In this document: piece by piece, positions 6,872-14,448 of the stretch
Layout of the letters: the number at the start of each line of letters is the position of its first letter
Position numbering within the stretch: the stretch's first letter is position 1
From: Pseudomonadota bacterium
Lineage (GTDB): Bacteria > Pseudomonadota > Gammaproteobacteria > Burkholderiales > Burkholderiaceae_C
Reading direction: 5' to 3'
DNA: 18,491 bases
NCBI GenBank assembly: GCA_021798395.1
Contig: JAJZHS010000010.1
Span: 1-18,491, forward strand
The notes under the pieces: model-generated
Database searches by the model: none
The model's input: only the letters and a program-made list of their open reading frames with translations
What the model was told of the DNA's origin: nothing
Position numbers and translations under genes: made by a program

Positions 6872-9232
6872 TCACTCGTTCGGCAGCCCGGCGCTGGCGT
6901 CGACCACCTGGCTCGCGCCGATCGCGGTGCCGTAGACCAGCGCATTGCCGGTCTGCGTGGCAGTATAGGCGGTCGCCGTGCCGCTGCTGCCGACGACGTT
7001 GGTGAACGACGGCCGGCCTATCGTGGTCACGTTCACGTTGCTGCCGACGTTGCTCACCAGCGTCGTCACCGACGGCGCCGAATTGCTCATCAGGAACAGC
7101 CCCAGGCCGGCGCCGGTCACCGCCATCGCGTTCGACACCTCGGCCACGCCGGCGACCGATCCGCCGCCGACGATCGGCGCCAGCTGCGCGAGCATGCCCG
7201 GCGACACCGTCGACAGGTAAAGCGCCCCCGGCCAGTAGAACGCGTTGTTCGCGGTCGCGTTCAAGCTGGCGTCGCTCGCGTTGCCGTGCAGCGTGATGCT
7301 GCCGCCGGCTGCGCGCACGAACAGATTGCTCGGCGTGAACGCGTTGTTGACCGTGATCGACGTCGTGCTCGTCACCGGCGTGACGACCCCGGGCAGCGTC
7401 GCGGTGAGCGTCGCGTTGCCGTTGAGCAGCAGGTTGGTGTTCTGGCGGTGGCTGCCGAGTTTGCCCGGCACCAGCGTCACCGCGGTCGCGCCGCCTGCCG
7501 GCGCGTCGAACACGACGCCGTTGCGGTACAGGTCGGCGCTTTGCGTCCACGCCGCGACCCCGCCGGTGATGTCCCCGGAGTAGTCGAAAGTCATCGCCGG
7601 CGTCGTGATCGTCGCGCCCTTGCCCTGGTAGAAGCTGTCGCCGCTGTAGTTGAAGCTGCTCGCCGCCGACACGCTGCCGTTGAACAGGCTGCTGCCCGCG
7701 GCGCCGTTGAGCGTCGCGTTGGACACGTTCAGCACGCCGGTCGTGACCCCGCCCTGGTTGCCGACGACCACGCCCAGCCCCGAACTCAGCGCCGGGTTGA
7801 CCGGCGCCACCGTACCGCTGGTTTCCAGCGTCACGATCACCGAGGGTGCGAAGCCGAAGTTGTGCAGCATCTCGCCAACCAGGTGAGTCGCAGCCAGCGG
7901 CGTCGTGATCGACCCCGGCGCCGCGGCAATTCCGGCGGCGCTCAGCAGCGCGCTTTGCACGCCGATGCCGACCTGCTGCCCGGCGCTGAGCGTCACCGCC
8001 TGGTTGCCGGTGGTCGTCACCAGCGGCGTGTCGAGGATCACCGATCCGGCCGGCGCGTCGATCGTGACCGAGGGCGCAGTGATGCCTATGGAATTCTGGC
8101 TGTCGCGAATCACGCCGCCGAGCAGCGCGTTGCCGTGGCTCGACGCCAGCGTCAGATTGCTGGGGAAGAACGGGGTGTCGAAATAGATGCCGCCATCGCT
8201 GATCAGGTCGCCGCCGGACGTCAACGTAACGTTGCCAAAAGCCCCGGTCAGCGAGGTGACGTCGGTGGTCAGGACCAAGTCGCCGTGGTTCACCAGATTG
8301 CCGCCGATGGTCGCCGGCGCCGCGTCGAAAGTCGCCGTTGCCGGGGTCGCGAGGATCACATGCGCGTTGCCGTCGACGGTCACGTTGCCGGCCGCGGCCA
8401 GTTGCGCGATGCCCAGCGTCGTCGGCGCCGCGACGAACTCGACCGTCGCCGCGGTGTTGAACCCAGCGCCCAGCGTCGGCTGCACGCCCGAGCCGCCCGC
8501 GGTCACCGCGCTGCCGGCGGCAATCCAGGTCGCGTTGCTCGCCGCTGCGCCCACTGCGGGCCCGGCGCCGACGCTGATCGCGCCGCTGCCGGCCACCAGC
8601 ATGTAACCGGCGTTGATCTGCGCGCCCTGCGCCACCGTCACCGCGCCGCCGACGGTCTGCGTCGTGCCGTCGATCTGCAACTGCGGCGTCGTGCCGAAAC
8701 CGCTCTGGTTGGGCTGGTAGCCCAGCAGCGCCAGCCCCTGCGCCGCGTCTATGCTCGCCCCGGCGCCGACCAGCACGCCGTTGGCGTTGGCGATGAACAC
8801 CGCCGGCGCATCGCCCCCCGCGGTCGCCCCTCCGCCCTGCGCTTGCAGGCTGCCGAAAATCTGCGAGCCTTGCGTCGTCACGTCGCTGATCAGCACCGCC
8901 GCGGTGTTCGCGCCTGTGTTGTTCAGCGCCAGCGTCGCGTTCGCGCCGAGGTTGAAACCCGTCGCCGTCGCCGTCGCGGTGCCCGCAGGCGTCACTGCGT
9001 TGGCGACGTTCGCGCTGGTTCCGCCCCACTGCAGCACGGTCGCGCCGCTGGGCAGCGTGATCGTCCCCGTCGCGCCGGCCAGCGCATAGCCCACACCCGT
9101 CGCCTGGTTGGTGTAGAAGGCACCGGGCAGCGTTGCGGCCGCAGGTGCCGCGGCCTGCGCCAGCGGCGCCGCCAGTGCCAGCGCCAGCGCGGATGCCAGC
9201 GGGCGAACTTGGTATCGGCAGAAATGCATCAT
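6872..9232 (-). CDS. Two-partner secretion exoprotein (TpsA, filamentous haemagglutinin N-terminal domain), copy 2
   Basis: A 786-residue secreted protein. Start at the ATG at 9232, with AGAGGA about eight bases upstream; the frame is open to 9328 but that extension lacks a signal sequence. Residues 1-27 form a Sec signal peptide (LALALAAPLAQA, cleavage likely after A27). The mature protein opens with the TPS secretion domain: VLQWGGTSANV (67-77), GFNLGANATLALNNTGANT (92-110), AAVLISDVTTQGSQIFGSL (111-129) and FIANANGVLVGAGASIDAAQG (147-166), the last being the counterpart of the NPNG(I/V) motif of haemagglutinins. The rest is Gly/Ala/Thr/Asn-rich with short beta-strand periodicity, as in a right-handed beta-helix. 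It lacks the usual long C-terminal repeats and is small for a TpsA. It is a paralogue of the next gene and probably uses the TpsB encoded at 14449. Adhesin or surface-layer roles are both possible. Confidence 0.88.
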   Translation of the reverse strand: MMHFCRYQVRPLASALALALAAPLAQAAAPAAATLPGAFYTNQATGVGYALAGATGTITLPSGATVLQWGGTSANVANAVTPAGTATATATGFNLGANATLALNNTGANTAAVLISDVTTQGSQIFGSLQAQGGGATAGGDAPAVFIANANGVLVGAGASIDAAQGLALLGYQPNQSGFGTTPQLQIDGTTQTVGGAVTVAQGAQINAGYMLVAGSGAISVGAGPAVGAAASNATWIAAGSAVTAGGSGVQPTLGAGFNTAATVEFVAAPTTLGIAQLAAAGNVTVDGNAHVILATPATATFDAAPATIGGNLVNHGDLVLTTDVTSLTGAFGNVTLTSGGDLISDGGIYFDTPFFPSNLTLASSHGNALLGGVIRDSQNSIGITAPSVTIDAPAGSVILDTPLVTTTGNQAVTLSAGQQVGIGVQSALLSAAGIAAAPGSITTPLAATHLVGEMLHNFGFAPSVIVTLETSGTVAPVNPALSSGLGVVVGNQGGVTTGVLNVSNATLNGAAGSSLFNGSVSAASSFNYSGDSFYQGKGATITTPAMTFDYSGDITGGVAAWTQSADLYRNGVVFDAPAGGATAVTLVPGKLGSHRQNTNLLLNGNATLTATLPGVVTPVTSTTSITVNNAFTPSNLFVRAAGGSITLHGNASDASLNATANNAFYWPGALYLSTVSPGMLAQLAPIVGGGSVAGVAEVSNAMAVTGAGLGLFLMSNSAPSVTTLVSNVGSNVNVTTIGRPSFTNVVGSSGTATAYTATQTGNALVYGTAIGASQVVDASAGLPNE

Positions 9233-9312
9233 CGTCTTCGTCCTCTTAATCGAGCCGGCGAGGTTAACACTACGGATACCGAAATGCACCCTACGACCGT
9301 CGCATACAGACG

Positions 9313-9339
9313 AAAAAAACCGGGGCACGAGCCCCGGTT
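9313..9339 (-). terminator. Intrinsic terminator between the two exoprotein genes
   Basis: Arms at 9318-9326 and 9331-9339 (AACCGGGGC and GCCCCGGTT) with a four-base loop, followed on the minus strand by a run of seven T residues. This is a textbook rho-independent terminator, 29 bases past the stop codon at 9368. It implies that copy 1 can be transcribed alone and that copy 2 depends on read-through or on a promoter in 9233-9312, where no clear sigma70 boxes are visible. Confidence 0.88.
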
Positions 9340-9367
9340 CGAATCTGCAAAACTGCTGGGTTGCCGA

Positions 9368-11893
9368 TTATTCGTTCGGCAGATGGCTGGTGTAGTCGAC
9401 CACGGTACCCGGGGCGCTGTACACGCTGACGTTGCCGGTCACCGTCGCGACGTAAGCCGACGCGGTACCGCCGGTCGCGAACGACGGCAGGCCGGTCGTG
9501 CTGGTGTTGACGTTGCTGCCGGTGTTGGTCACGACGGTCGTGATGCCAGGAGCCGAATTGGTCATCAGGAACACGCCGTAGCCGGCCGGCGACACCATCG
9601 GCATGCCGTTGGAAATCGTCGTTACCGGGCCCGAAGTGGTAGTCGTGGTCGTCGTGCCAGTGGTGGAGTAAAGAGTCACACTTCCGCCCTGGATGGCGCC
9701 TCCACCCACGATCGGCGCCAGTTCCGCGAGCTTGCCCGTAGCGACGTTCGACAGGTACATCGCACCCGGCCAGTAGAACAGCGACGGGTTCGAATACGTG
9801 CCGCCAAGGGTGCCCCAACCGGTCTGCGGAGCAGTACCCGTCGCCGTCGTATAGTAGGTGAACGATCCAACCGAACCACCGATGTTGGTCGGGTCGAGCG
9901 TCAGATTACCGCCCGCGGCGCGAACGAACAGATTGCTCGGCTTGAACGCGCTGTTGTTGGTGATCGACGTACCCTTGGTGACTTCGGTGATCACGCTCGG
10001 CAGCACATCGTTGACCGTGGCGTTGCCGTTGACCAGCACGTTGGTGTTCTGACGATCGGTGCCAATCTTGATCGGGTTCAGGTAAAGCGCCGTATTGCCG
10101 CTGAACACCACACCGTTCTTGTACAGGTCAGTGCTCTGCGTCCAGCCGCTGACACCGCCGGTCAGATCACCCGAATAGGTGAACAACGCAATCGGGCTCG
10201 TGATCGTCGCACCAGCGCCTTGATAGAAGCTATTGCCGGTGTAGTTGAACGCGGTGGCCGCAGCAACGTTGCCGTTGAACAGGCTGCTGCCGGCATAGCT
10301 GTTCGAAGTGGCGTTGGAGACGTTCAGCGTTCCGGTGCTGACACTGCCGCTGTTGCCAACAACGACGCCCAGACCCGAAGTCAGCGCGGCGTTGACCGGA
10401 GCGACGGTGTTCGTCGTCGACAGCGCAACCGTGGCCGTGGTCGGGGTCGTGATCGAACCGGAATTAGGCGTCACGTTCGCGGCCGTGAGCAGGCTGCTGC
10501 TCATGATGCCGATCCCGATCTGGTTGCCCGCGGTCAGATCAACGGCAACATTGGCGCCAACCCCCGTCGTGGCGGCGTTCATCGCGATTGCGGCGTCGAC
10601 GAGAATCGTGTTACCGGCCGTCATCGTCAAGGTTCCGGCGGTCACCGGCGCGCTGTTTTGCGTACCGCGAACGACACCACCCAGCAGGATGTTGCCAGCG
10701 CTGCCAGCGTAGACGTTGAGGTTTTGCGGAGTCGCGCCGCCGTTAAAGTAAATACCGCCGTTGCTGTTGATCGAGCCACCAGCTTGCAAAGTCACAGCCG
10801 CAGCGGCAACGTTATTGGCGTCGCTGACTGCATCGACGAGGATAAGGTCGCCATTGTTGGCCAGCGATCCGCCGATGTAAGCGGGGAGGGCGGCAGGGGT
10901 CTGGAGCAGCAGGTGCGAATTGCCGTCAACGGTGACGTTGCCCGCAGCGGCCAACTGGTTAATACCCAGAGTCGTCGGAGTGGCCAGGAACTCGACCGTC
11001 GCCGCCGTGTTGAAAGGCGTTGCCGACAGCGGCGTTCCAGTGAACAGAACCGGAGCGGTACCGGCCGCGATGGCAGGGGTAGTACCACCACCCGTGAGGC
11101 CGGCGGCGGTGACGTTCGAGCCCGCAGCGATATAAGTCCCGCTGGCCGCCCCGGCGACAGCCGGAGTGGCACCGACACTGACCGCGCCATTGCCGGCGAC
11201 CAGCATGTAGCCAGCGTTGATGCCTGCACCGGTCTGCACCGAGACAGCGCCGTTATTGGTCTGCGTCGATTTGCCGATGACGACGGTCCCGTAGTCGGTC
11301 TTCGTGTCGTCGACGAAATCGGTCTGGTTCGGCTGGTAGCCGAGCACCGCCACGCCGTTCGCTGCGTTGATCACCGCGCTGCTGCCGACGATCACGCCAT
11401 TACCATTGGCAATGAACAGAACCGGAGCGTCAGCCGACACCGGCGTCGCTAGCGCCGACTGCGCATTCAGGGTACCAAAAATTTGCGAGCCCTGCGTCGT
11501 GATGTCCGAAATCAGGACTGCCGAAACGCCGGCGGCGGTATTCTGGACGCTGAGGGTCGCGTTCGGGCCAATATTGAAACCAGCCGCAGTCGTGATCGTG
11601 CCGCTGGTCGACGGCGTAATCAGCGCTTGGACGTTGGACGAGGTGCCACCCCATTGCAGCACCGACGCACCCGACGCGACTTGAATCGTGCCGACGTTTC
11701 CGGCGATCGTGTATCCGGTAGCGCCAACTCCAGTTGCGGTGCCCGCCGGAGTCGACGTGCTGGTGCTGTTGGTATAGAACGCACCGGGGAGAGTGCCGGC
11801 CGCCGGGGCCGCAGCTTGCGCGAGCGGCGCGGCCAGGGCCAGCGCAACCGCCGCGGCGAGCGGGCTGAGTTTGATTGCAGTCTTGCGATTCAT
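9368..11893 (-). CDS. Two-partner secretion exoprotein (TpsA, filamentous haemagglutinin N-terminal domain), copy 1
   Basis: An 841-residue secreted protein, paralogous to copy 2 along its whole length. The ATG at 11893 is chosen because AAGGAG sits eight bases upstream; the in-frame TTG just before it would disrupt that spacing. Signal peptide 1-27 (ALALAAPLAQA). The TPS domain shows SVLQWGGTSSNVQ (77-89), GFNIGPNATLSVQNTA (105-120), AVLISDITTQGSQIFGTLNA (125-144) and FIANGNGVIVGSSAVINAANG (160-180). The C-terminal half carries the module shared with copy 2 and ends in LPNE. About 14 N-x-S/T sequons are present by eye, close to chance for this composition. Cysteine is absent. A run of seven threonines (in STTGTTTTTTTSG) is absent from copy 2. 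GC content looks several points below its neighbours, which with the strong ribosome site may mean high expression. Confidence 0.9.
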   Translation of the reverse strand: MNRKTAIKLSPLAAAVALALAAPLAQAAAPAAGTLPGAFYTNSTSTSTPAGTATGVGATGYTIAGNVGTIQVASGASVLQWGGTSSNVQALITPSTSGTITTAAGFNIGPNATLSVQNTAAGVSAVLISDITTQGSQIFGTLNAQSALATPVSADAPVLFIANGNGVIVGSSAVINAANGVAVLGYQPNQTDFVDDTKTDYGTVVIGKSTQTNNGAVSVQTGAGINAGYMLVAGNGAVSVGATPAVAGAASGTYIAAGSNVTAAGLTGGGTTPAIAAGTAPVLFTGTPLSATPFNTAATVEFLATPTTLGINQLAAAGNVTVDGNSHLLLQTPAALPAYIGGSLANNGDLILVDAVSDANNVAAAAVTLQAGGSINSNGGIYFNGGATPQNLNVYAGSAGNILLGGVVRGTQNSAPVTAGTLTMTAGNTILVDAAIAMNAATTGVGANVAVDLTAGNQIGIGIMSSSLLTAANVTPNSGSITTPTTATVALSTTNTVAPVNAALTSGLGVVVGNSGSVSTGTLNVSNATSNSYAGSSLFNGNVAAATAFNYTGNSFYQGAGATITSPIALFTYSGDLTGGVSGWTQSTDLYKNGVVFSGNTALYLNPIKIGTDRQNTNVLVNGNATVNDVLPSVITEVTKGTSITNNSAFKPSNLFVRAAGGNLTLDPTNIGGSVGSFTYYTTATGTAPQTGWGTLGGTYSNPSLFYWPGAMYLSNVATGKLAELAPIVGGGAIQGGSVTLYSTTGTTTTTTTSGPVTTISNGMPMVSPAGYGVFLMTNSAPGITTVVTNTGSNVNTSTTGLPSFATGGTASAYVATVTGNVSVYSAPGTVVDYTSHLPNE

Positions 11894-12114
11894 CAAAAAA
11901 GCTCCTTCTATGTTAGGAAGAAATGCTATGTGCCCTGATCAGCTGCCGGCAGCGCCGGTCTCCCTTTTCGCCCGGCGTAACGCCGGCTGGTTGGGCAAAC
12001 GACCTTCAGCACAGGACTAAATGTACCTGAGAACGAAGTCAATTGACCAGTGCCCCAGTGTAGGTCAACCGCACGTTGTCTAGCTACAACATTGACAAGC
12101 CGAACTTTGTGCGG
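11894..12114 (-). promoter_or_regulatory. Leader/regulatory region of exoprotein copy 1, with nested inverted repeats
   Basis: A 221-base AT-richer intergenic stretch between the GT41 gene stop and exoprotein copy 1. It contains a perfect 10-base palindrome GTCAATTGAC (12038-12047), an inverted repeat TTGACC-N14-GGTCAA (12043-12068), and a second one GTTGT-N6-ACAAC (12075-12090). A TTGACT box (minus strand, within 12037-12042) followed 15 bases later by TTTAGT is a weak sigma70 candidate. Further downstream a CCGGCG-TTA-CGCCGG hairpin lies in the probable 5' leader, then the AAGGAG ribosome site at about 11902-11907. No known riboswitch class was recognised. A promoter here is likely from position; the exact boxes are uncertain. 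Confidence 0.5.
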
Positions 12115-14259
12115 TCACTCGATCGTCATGTCGGCCGCCGCGTCGCCGGCCGCGAACCGGGTCCACGCCTGCGCGTAGCCGCGCTCGAGCCTGGCCACTT
12201 GCGCCGCGGTGTCGTACAGCGTCGCGTCGCGCACCGCGTCGCGCAACCTGGCTTTCAGCGCGGCCAGGCGCTGGGCGTCGTCGGCGAGTTCGATCGCGAG
12301 CTTCTCGTAGGCGGCGAGGTCGGCGACGACGCATTCGCCCAGCCCCAGGTGGCGCAGCAGGCTTTCGCCGACGCGGGTGATGTACGAGCGCCCGCGCGTG
12401 GTCACGATCGGATTGCCGGCCCACAGCGCGTCGGCCGCGGTGGCGCCGGCGTTGTACGCCGGCGTGTCGAGGAAAACGTCCATCAGTTGTTGCCGCGCCA
12501 GGTTGGCCGGCTGCTCCATATAGCCGGCGAACATCAGCCGCTCAGGGTCGACGCCGTGGCGCTTCGCTTCCGCGCGCAGGCGGTCGACGACCGGCGCGTC
12601 GGTGGCGAGCAGCGCCAGCCGCGCGCGCGGCACCGCCTTGAGGATGCGCATCCAGCAGGCGAAAATCTCGGGCTCGATTTTGTAATTGTTGTTGAAGCAG
12701 TAATAGATGAACCAGTCGTCGCCGATGCCGAACGCCTGCCGCGTGTATTCGGGGCCGGCGGCCAGGCTGCAGTGCGAATTGACCTGGTAGACGGGCAGGC
12801 GGATCACTGCTTCGCTGTGCAGCTCGGGTTCGTCGGCCGGGACGATCACCGGGTCGGCGACCAGGTAGTCGACGAAAGGCGCGCCGGTCGAGCCGGGAAA
12901 GCCGAGGTAGTGCATCTGCACCGGAGCCGGCCGGCGCGCGAGCACCGCCATGCGGCTGTCGGCGGTGTGGCCCATCAAGTCGACGAGCACCTGCACGCCG
13001 TCGTCGGCGATGTGCCGCGCCAGCTCGACGCTGGTCATCCCGCGCGCTTCGACGAAATGCTCGACCTGCTGCTGGATACCGCGGCGCTGCGGCGAGCCGT
13101 CGTCGACCCCGGTCGAGTAGAAGAACACTTCGAAGCGGCCGCGGTCGTGGTGGCCGAACATGCCTTGCAGCAAGTGGCCGACCGGGTGGTTGCGCGCGTC
13201 GGCGCTCATATAGCCGACTCGCAGCCGCCCGCCGCGCCGCGCCGCGTCGCCGTGCAGCGGCTCGCCGACGTCCTGCGCCAGCTTGGCCGATTCGCTCCTG
13301 GCGGCGGCGAGCTGCTCGGCCGGGGTGAACGGCAGGTAAAGCGTCGTGAACGCGCGGAAATTGACCTGGCGGCCTTCGGCGAGGCGCGAGCGAACGCCGG
13401 CGATGGCATCAGACGTCGTTTTGGCGAGGAACTCGTCCCACAGGCACAGCTGGCGCGCGATTTCGATGTAGCCATCCTGCGCTGCCGACAACTGCGGGTC
13501 GAGCTCGAGCGCCTTGCGGTAATGCTCGATCGCCTTGGGGCGGTTCTGGTGGCCGTTGAGCACGCCGACATTGCATTGCACGGTCGCGTTGTTCGGCGCT
13601 TGCGCGAGCAGACGGTCGAAAGCCTGCAGCGCTTCGGCGCGGTGGCCGAGCACCATATAAGTCGCCGCGAGCTGGTTCAGGATGTTGAGCTCGGCGGGCA
13701 TCAGCAGGTGCGCGAGCTGGAACCACGGCAAGGCGCCGGGCAGGTCGCCCTGCGCCCACAGCGCTCGCCCCAGCCCGTACGCGGCCATCACGTGGGTCGG
13801 CTTGAACTGCAGCGCGCGGCGGAAGCGCGCTTCGGCCTCGCGCGCGCGGCCCTGGCCGAGCATCGCGTCGCCGACGTTGTACAGCGCCTCGGGGTTCTGC
13901 GGCGCCAGCTCCAGCGCGCGCTCGAGACTCCGCAGCCCCTCTTCCTGGCGCCCTTGCAGCAGCAGCACGCGGCCCAGCGAATTGTGGTACGCGGTGTGGT
14001 CGGGCAGCACGCGCAGCGCGCGGCGCACCAGGCGCTCGGCTTCGGGCTGGTTGCCGCTCTGGCTCATCACGACGCCGAGCATGTGCAGCGCGTCGGGCTG
14101 GTCTTCGACCAGCTTGAGCGCGTCGCGGTACAGCGGCTCGGCTTCGCGCAGCTTGCCCTGCTGGTGCAGCGCGATGCCCTGGTTGACCAGCGCGTTGGCG
14201 TGGGCGTGGAATTCCTCGGCGGCGGCCTTGGGGACGATGCGGTCTTCGGCTGGGGTCAT
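12115..14259 (-). CDS. TPR-containing GT41 protein glycosyltransferase (OGT/SPINDLY-like)
   Basis: A 714-residue cytoplasmic protein. Residues 20-290 are tandem tetratricopeptide repeats (for example NPEALYNVGDAMLGQGRARE at 122-141), an acceptor-binding superhelix. The GT41 catalytic part spans about 343-700: LRVGYMSADARNHPVGHLLQ (346-365) with H358 aligned to the catalytic-region histidine of human OGT, VQVLVDLMGHTADSR (422-436), RPAPVQMHYLGFPGSTG (443-459), FNNNYKIEPEIF (522-533) with K527 at the UDP-phosphate lysine, and VFLDTPAYNAGATAADALWAG (595-615). Family knowledge: such enzymes move GlcNAc, glucose or fucose to Ser/Thr or Asn of proteins. The ATG at 14259 is chosen; a GTG at 14367 would add a proline/arginine-rich tail with no sign of coding. 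Its place directly upstream of two exoprotein genes suggests those are its substrates (inference). Donor and linkage are unknown. Confidence 0.92.
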   Translation of the reverse strand: MTPAEDRIVPKAAAEEFHAHANALVNQGIALHQQGKLREAEPLYRDALKLVEDQPDALHMLGVVMSQSGNQPEAERLVRRALRVLPDHTAYHNSLGRVLLLQGRQEEGLRSLERALELAPQNPEALYNVGDAMLGQGRAREAEARFRRALQFKPTHVMAAYGLGRALWAQGDLPGALPWFQLAHLLMPAELNILNQLAATYMVLGHRAEALQAFDRLLAQAPNNATVQCNVGVLNGHQNRPKAIEHYRKALELDPQLSAAQDGYIEIARQLCLWDEFLAKTTSDAIAGVRSRLAEGRQVNFRAFTTLYLPFTPAEQLAAARSESAKLAQDVGEPLHGDAARRGGRLRVGYMSADARNHPVGHLLQGMFGHHDRGRFEVFFYSTGVDDGSPQRRGIQQQVEHFVEARGMTSVELARHIADDGVQVLVDLMGHTADSRMAVLARRPAPVQMHYLGFPGSTGAPFVDYLVADPVIVPADEPELHSEAVIRLPVYQVNSHCSLAAGPEYTRQAFGIGDDWFIYYCFNNNYKIEPEIFACWMRILKAVPRARLALLATDAPVVDRLRAEAKRHGVDPERLMFAGYMEQPANLARQQLMDVFLDTPAYNAGATAADALWAGNPIVTTRGRSYITRVGESLLRHLGLGECVVADLAAYEKLAIELADDAQRLAALKARLRDAVRDATLYDTAAQVARLERGYAQAWTRFAAGDAAADMTIE

Positions 14260-14448
14260 CGGGCGTTGGGGAGCATTCGGGGGCGTTCGGCGCCAGTCGG
14301 GAGGCGCGGGAGGCGTTGAATCTGGCAAGGCGCGGCTTCGCGCTTGTTCGCAGGATGTTAGCGGCACATTCGCAGCAAGCGATGGTTAAGTAGGCGTTAA
14401 GTTCTCGACGGTTAACATGTTGCGTTTTGTTCGGCCTTACGCCAAGCG
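14260..14448. promoter_or_regulatory. Divergent intergenic region between the GT41 gene and the tpsB operon
   Basis: 189 bases that must hold the promoters of both the leftward GT41 gene and the rightward tpsB operon. The half nearest tpsB is AT-richer and has three GTTAA elements: GTTAAG at 14385-14390 and 14396-14401, exactly 11 bases (one helical turn) apart, and GTTAAC at 14411-14416. These look like possible operator half-sites for a shared regulator. No confident -35/-10 pair is visible on either strand, and no strong Shine-Dalgarno precedes either start. Confidence 0.4.

Noticed and set aside
9331..9345. GGTTCGAATC, the consensus of a tRNA T-arm
   Set aside because: No acceptor stem, anticodon arm or D-arm can be fitted around it; the bases belong to the terminator hairpin between the exoprotein genes.
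6032..11452. A 1806-codon open frame on the plus strand running through both exoprotein genes and their gap
   Set aside because: It is antisense to well-supported genes, its product is dominated by Arg, His, Gln and Ala with RRR runs, and no domain is visible. Stop codons are rare in this frame because of the GC-rich codons on the other strand.
12076..14319. A 747-codon plus-strand open frame opposite the GT41 gene
   Set aside because: It mirrors the GT41 coding frame, has Arg/Val/Gln/His-rich composition and no recognisable motif, while the minus strand encodes a clear TPR-GT41 protein.
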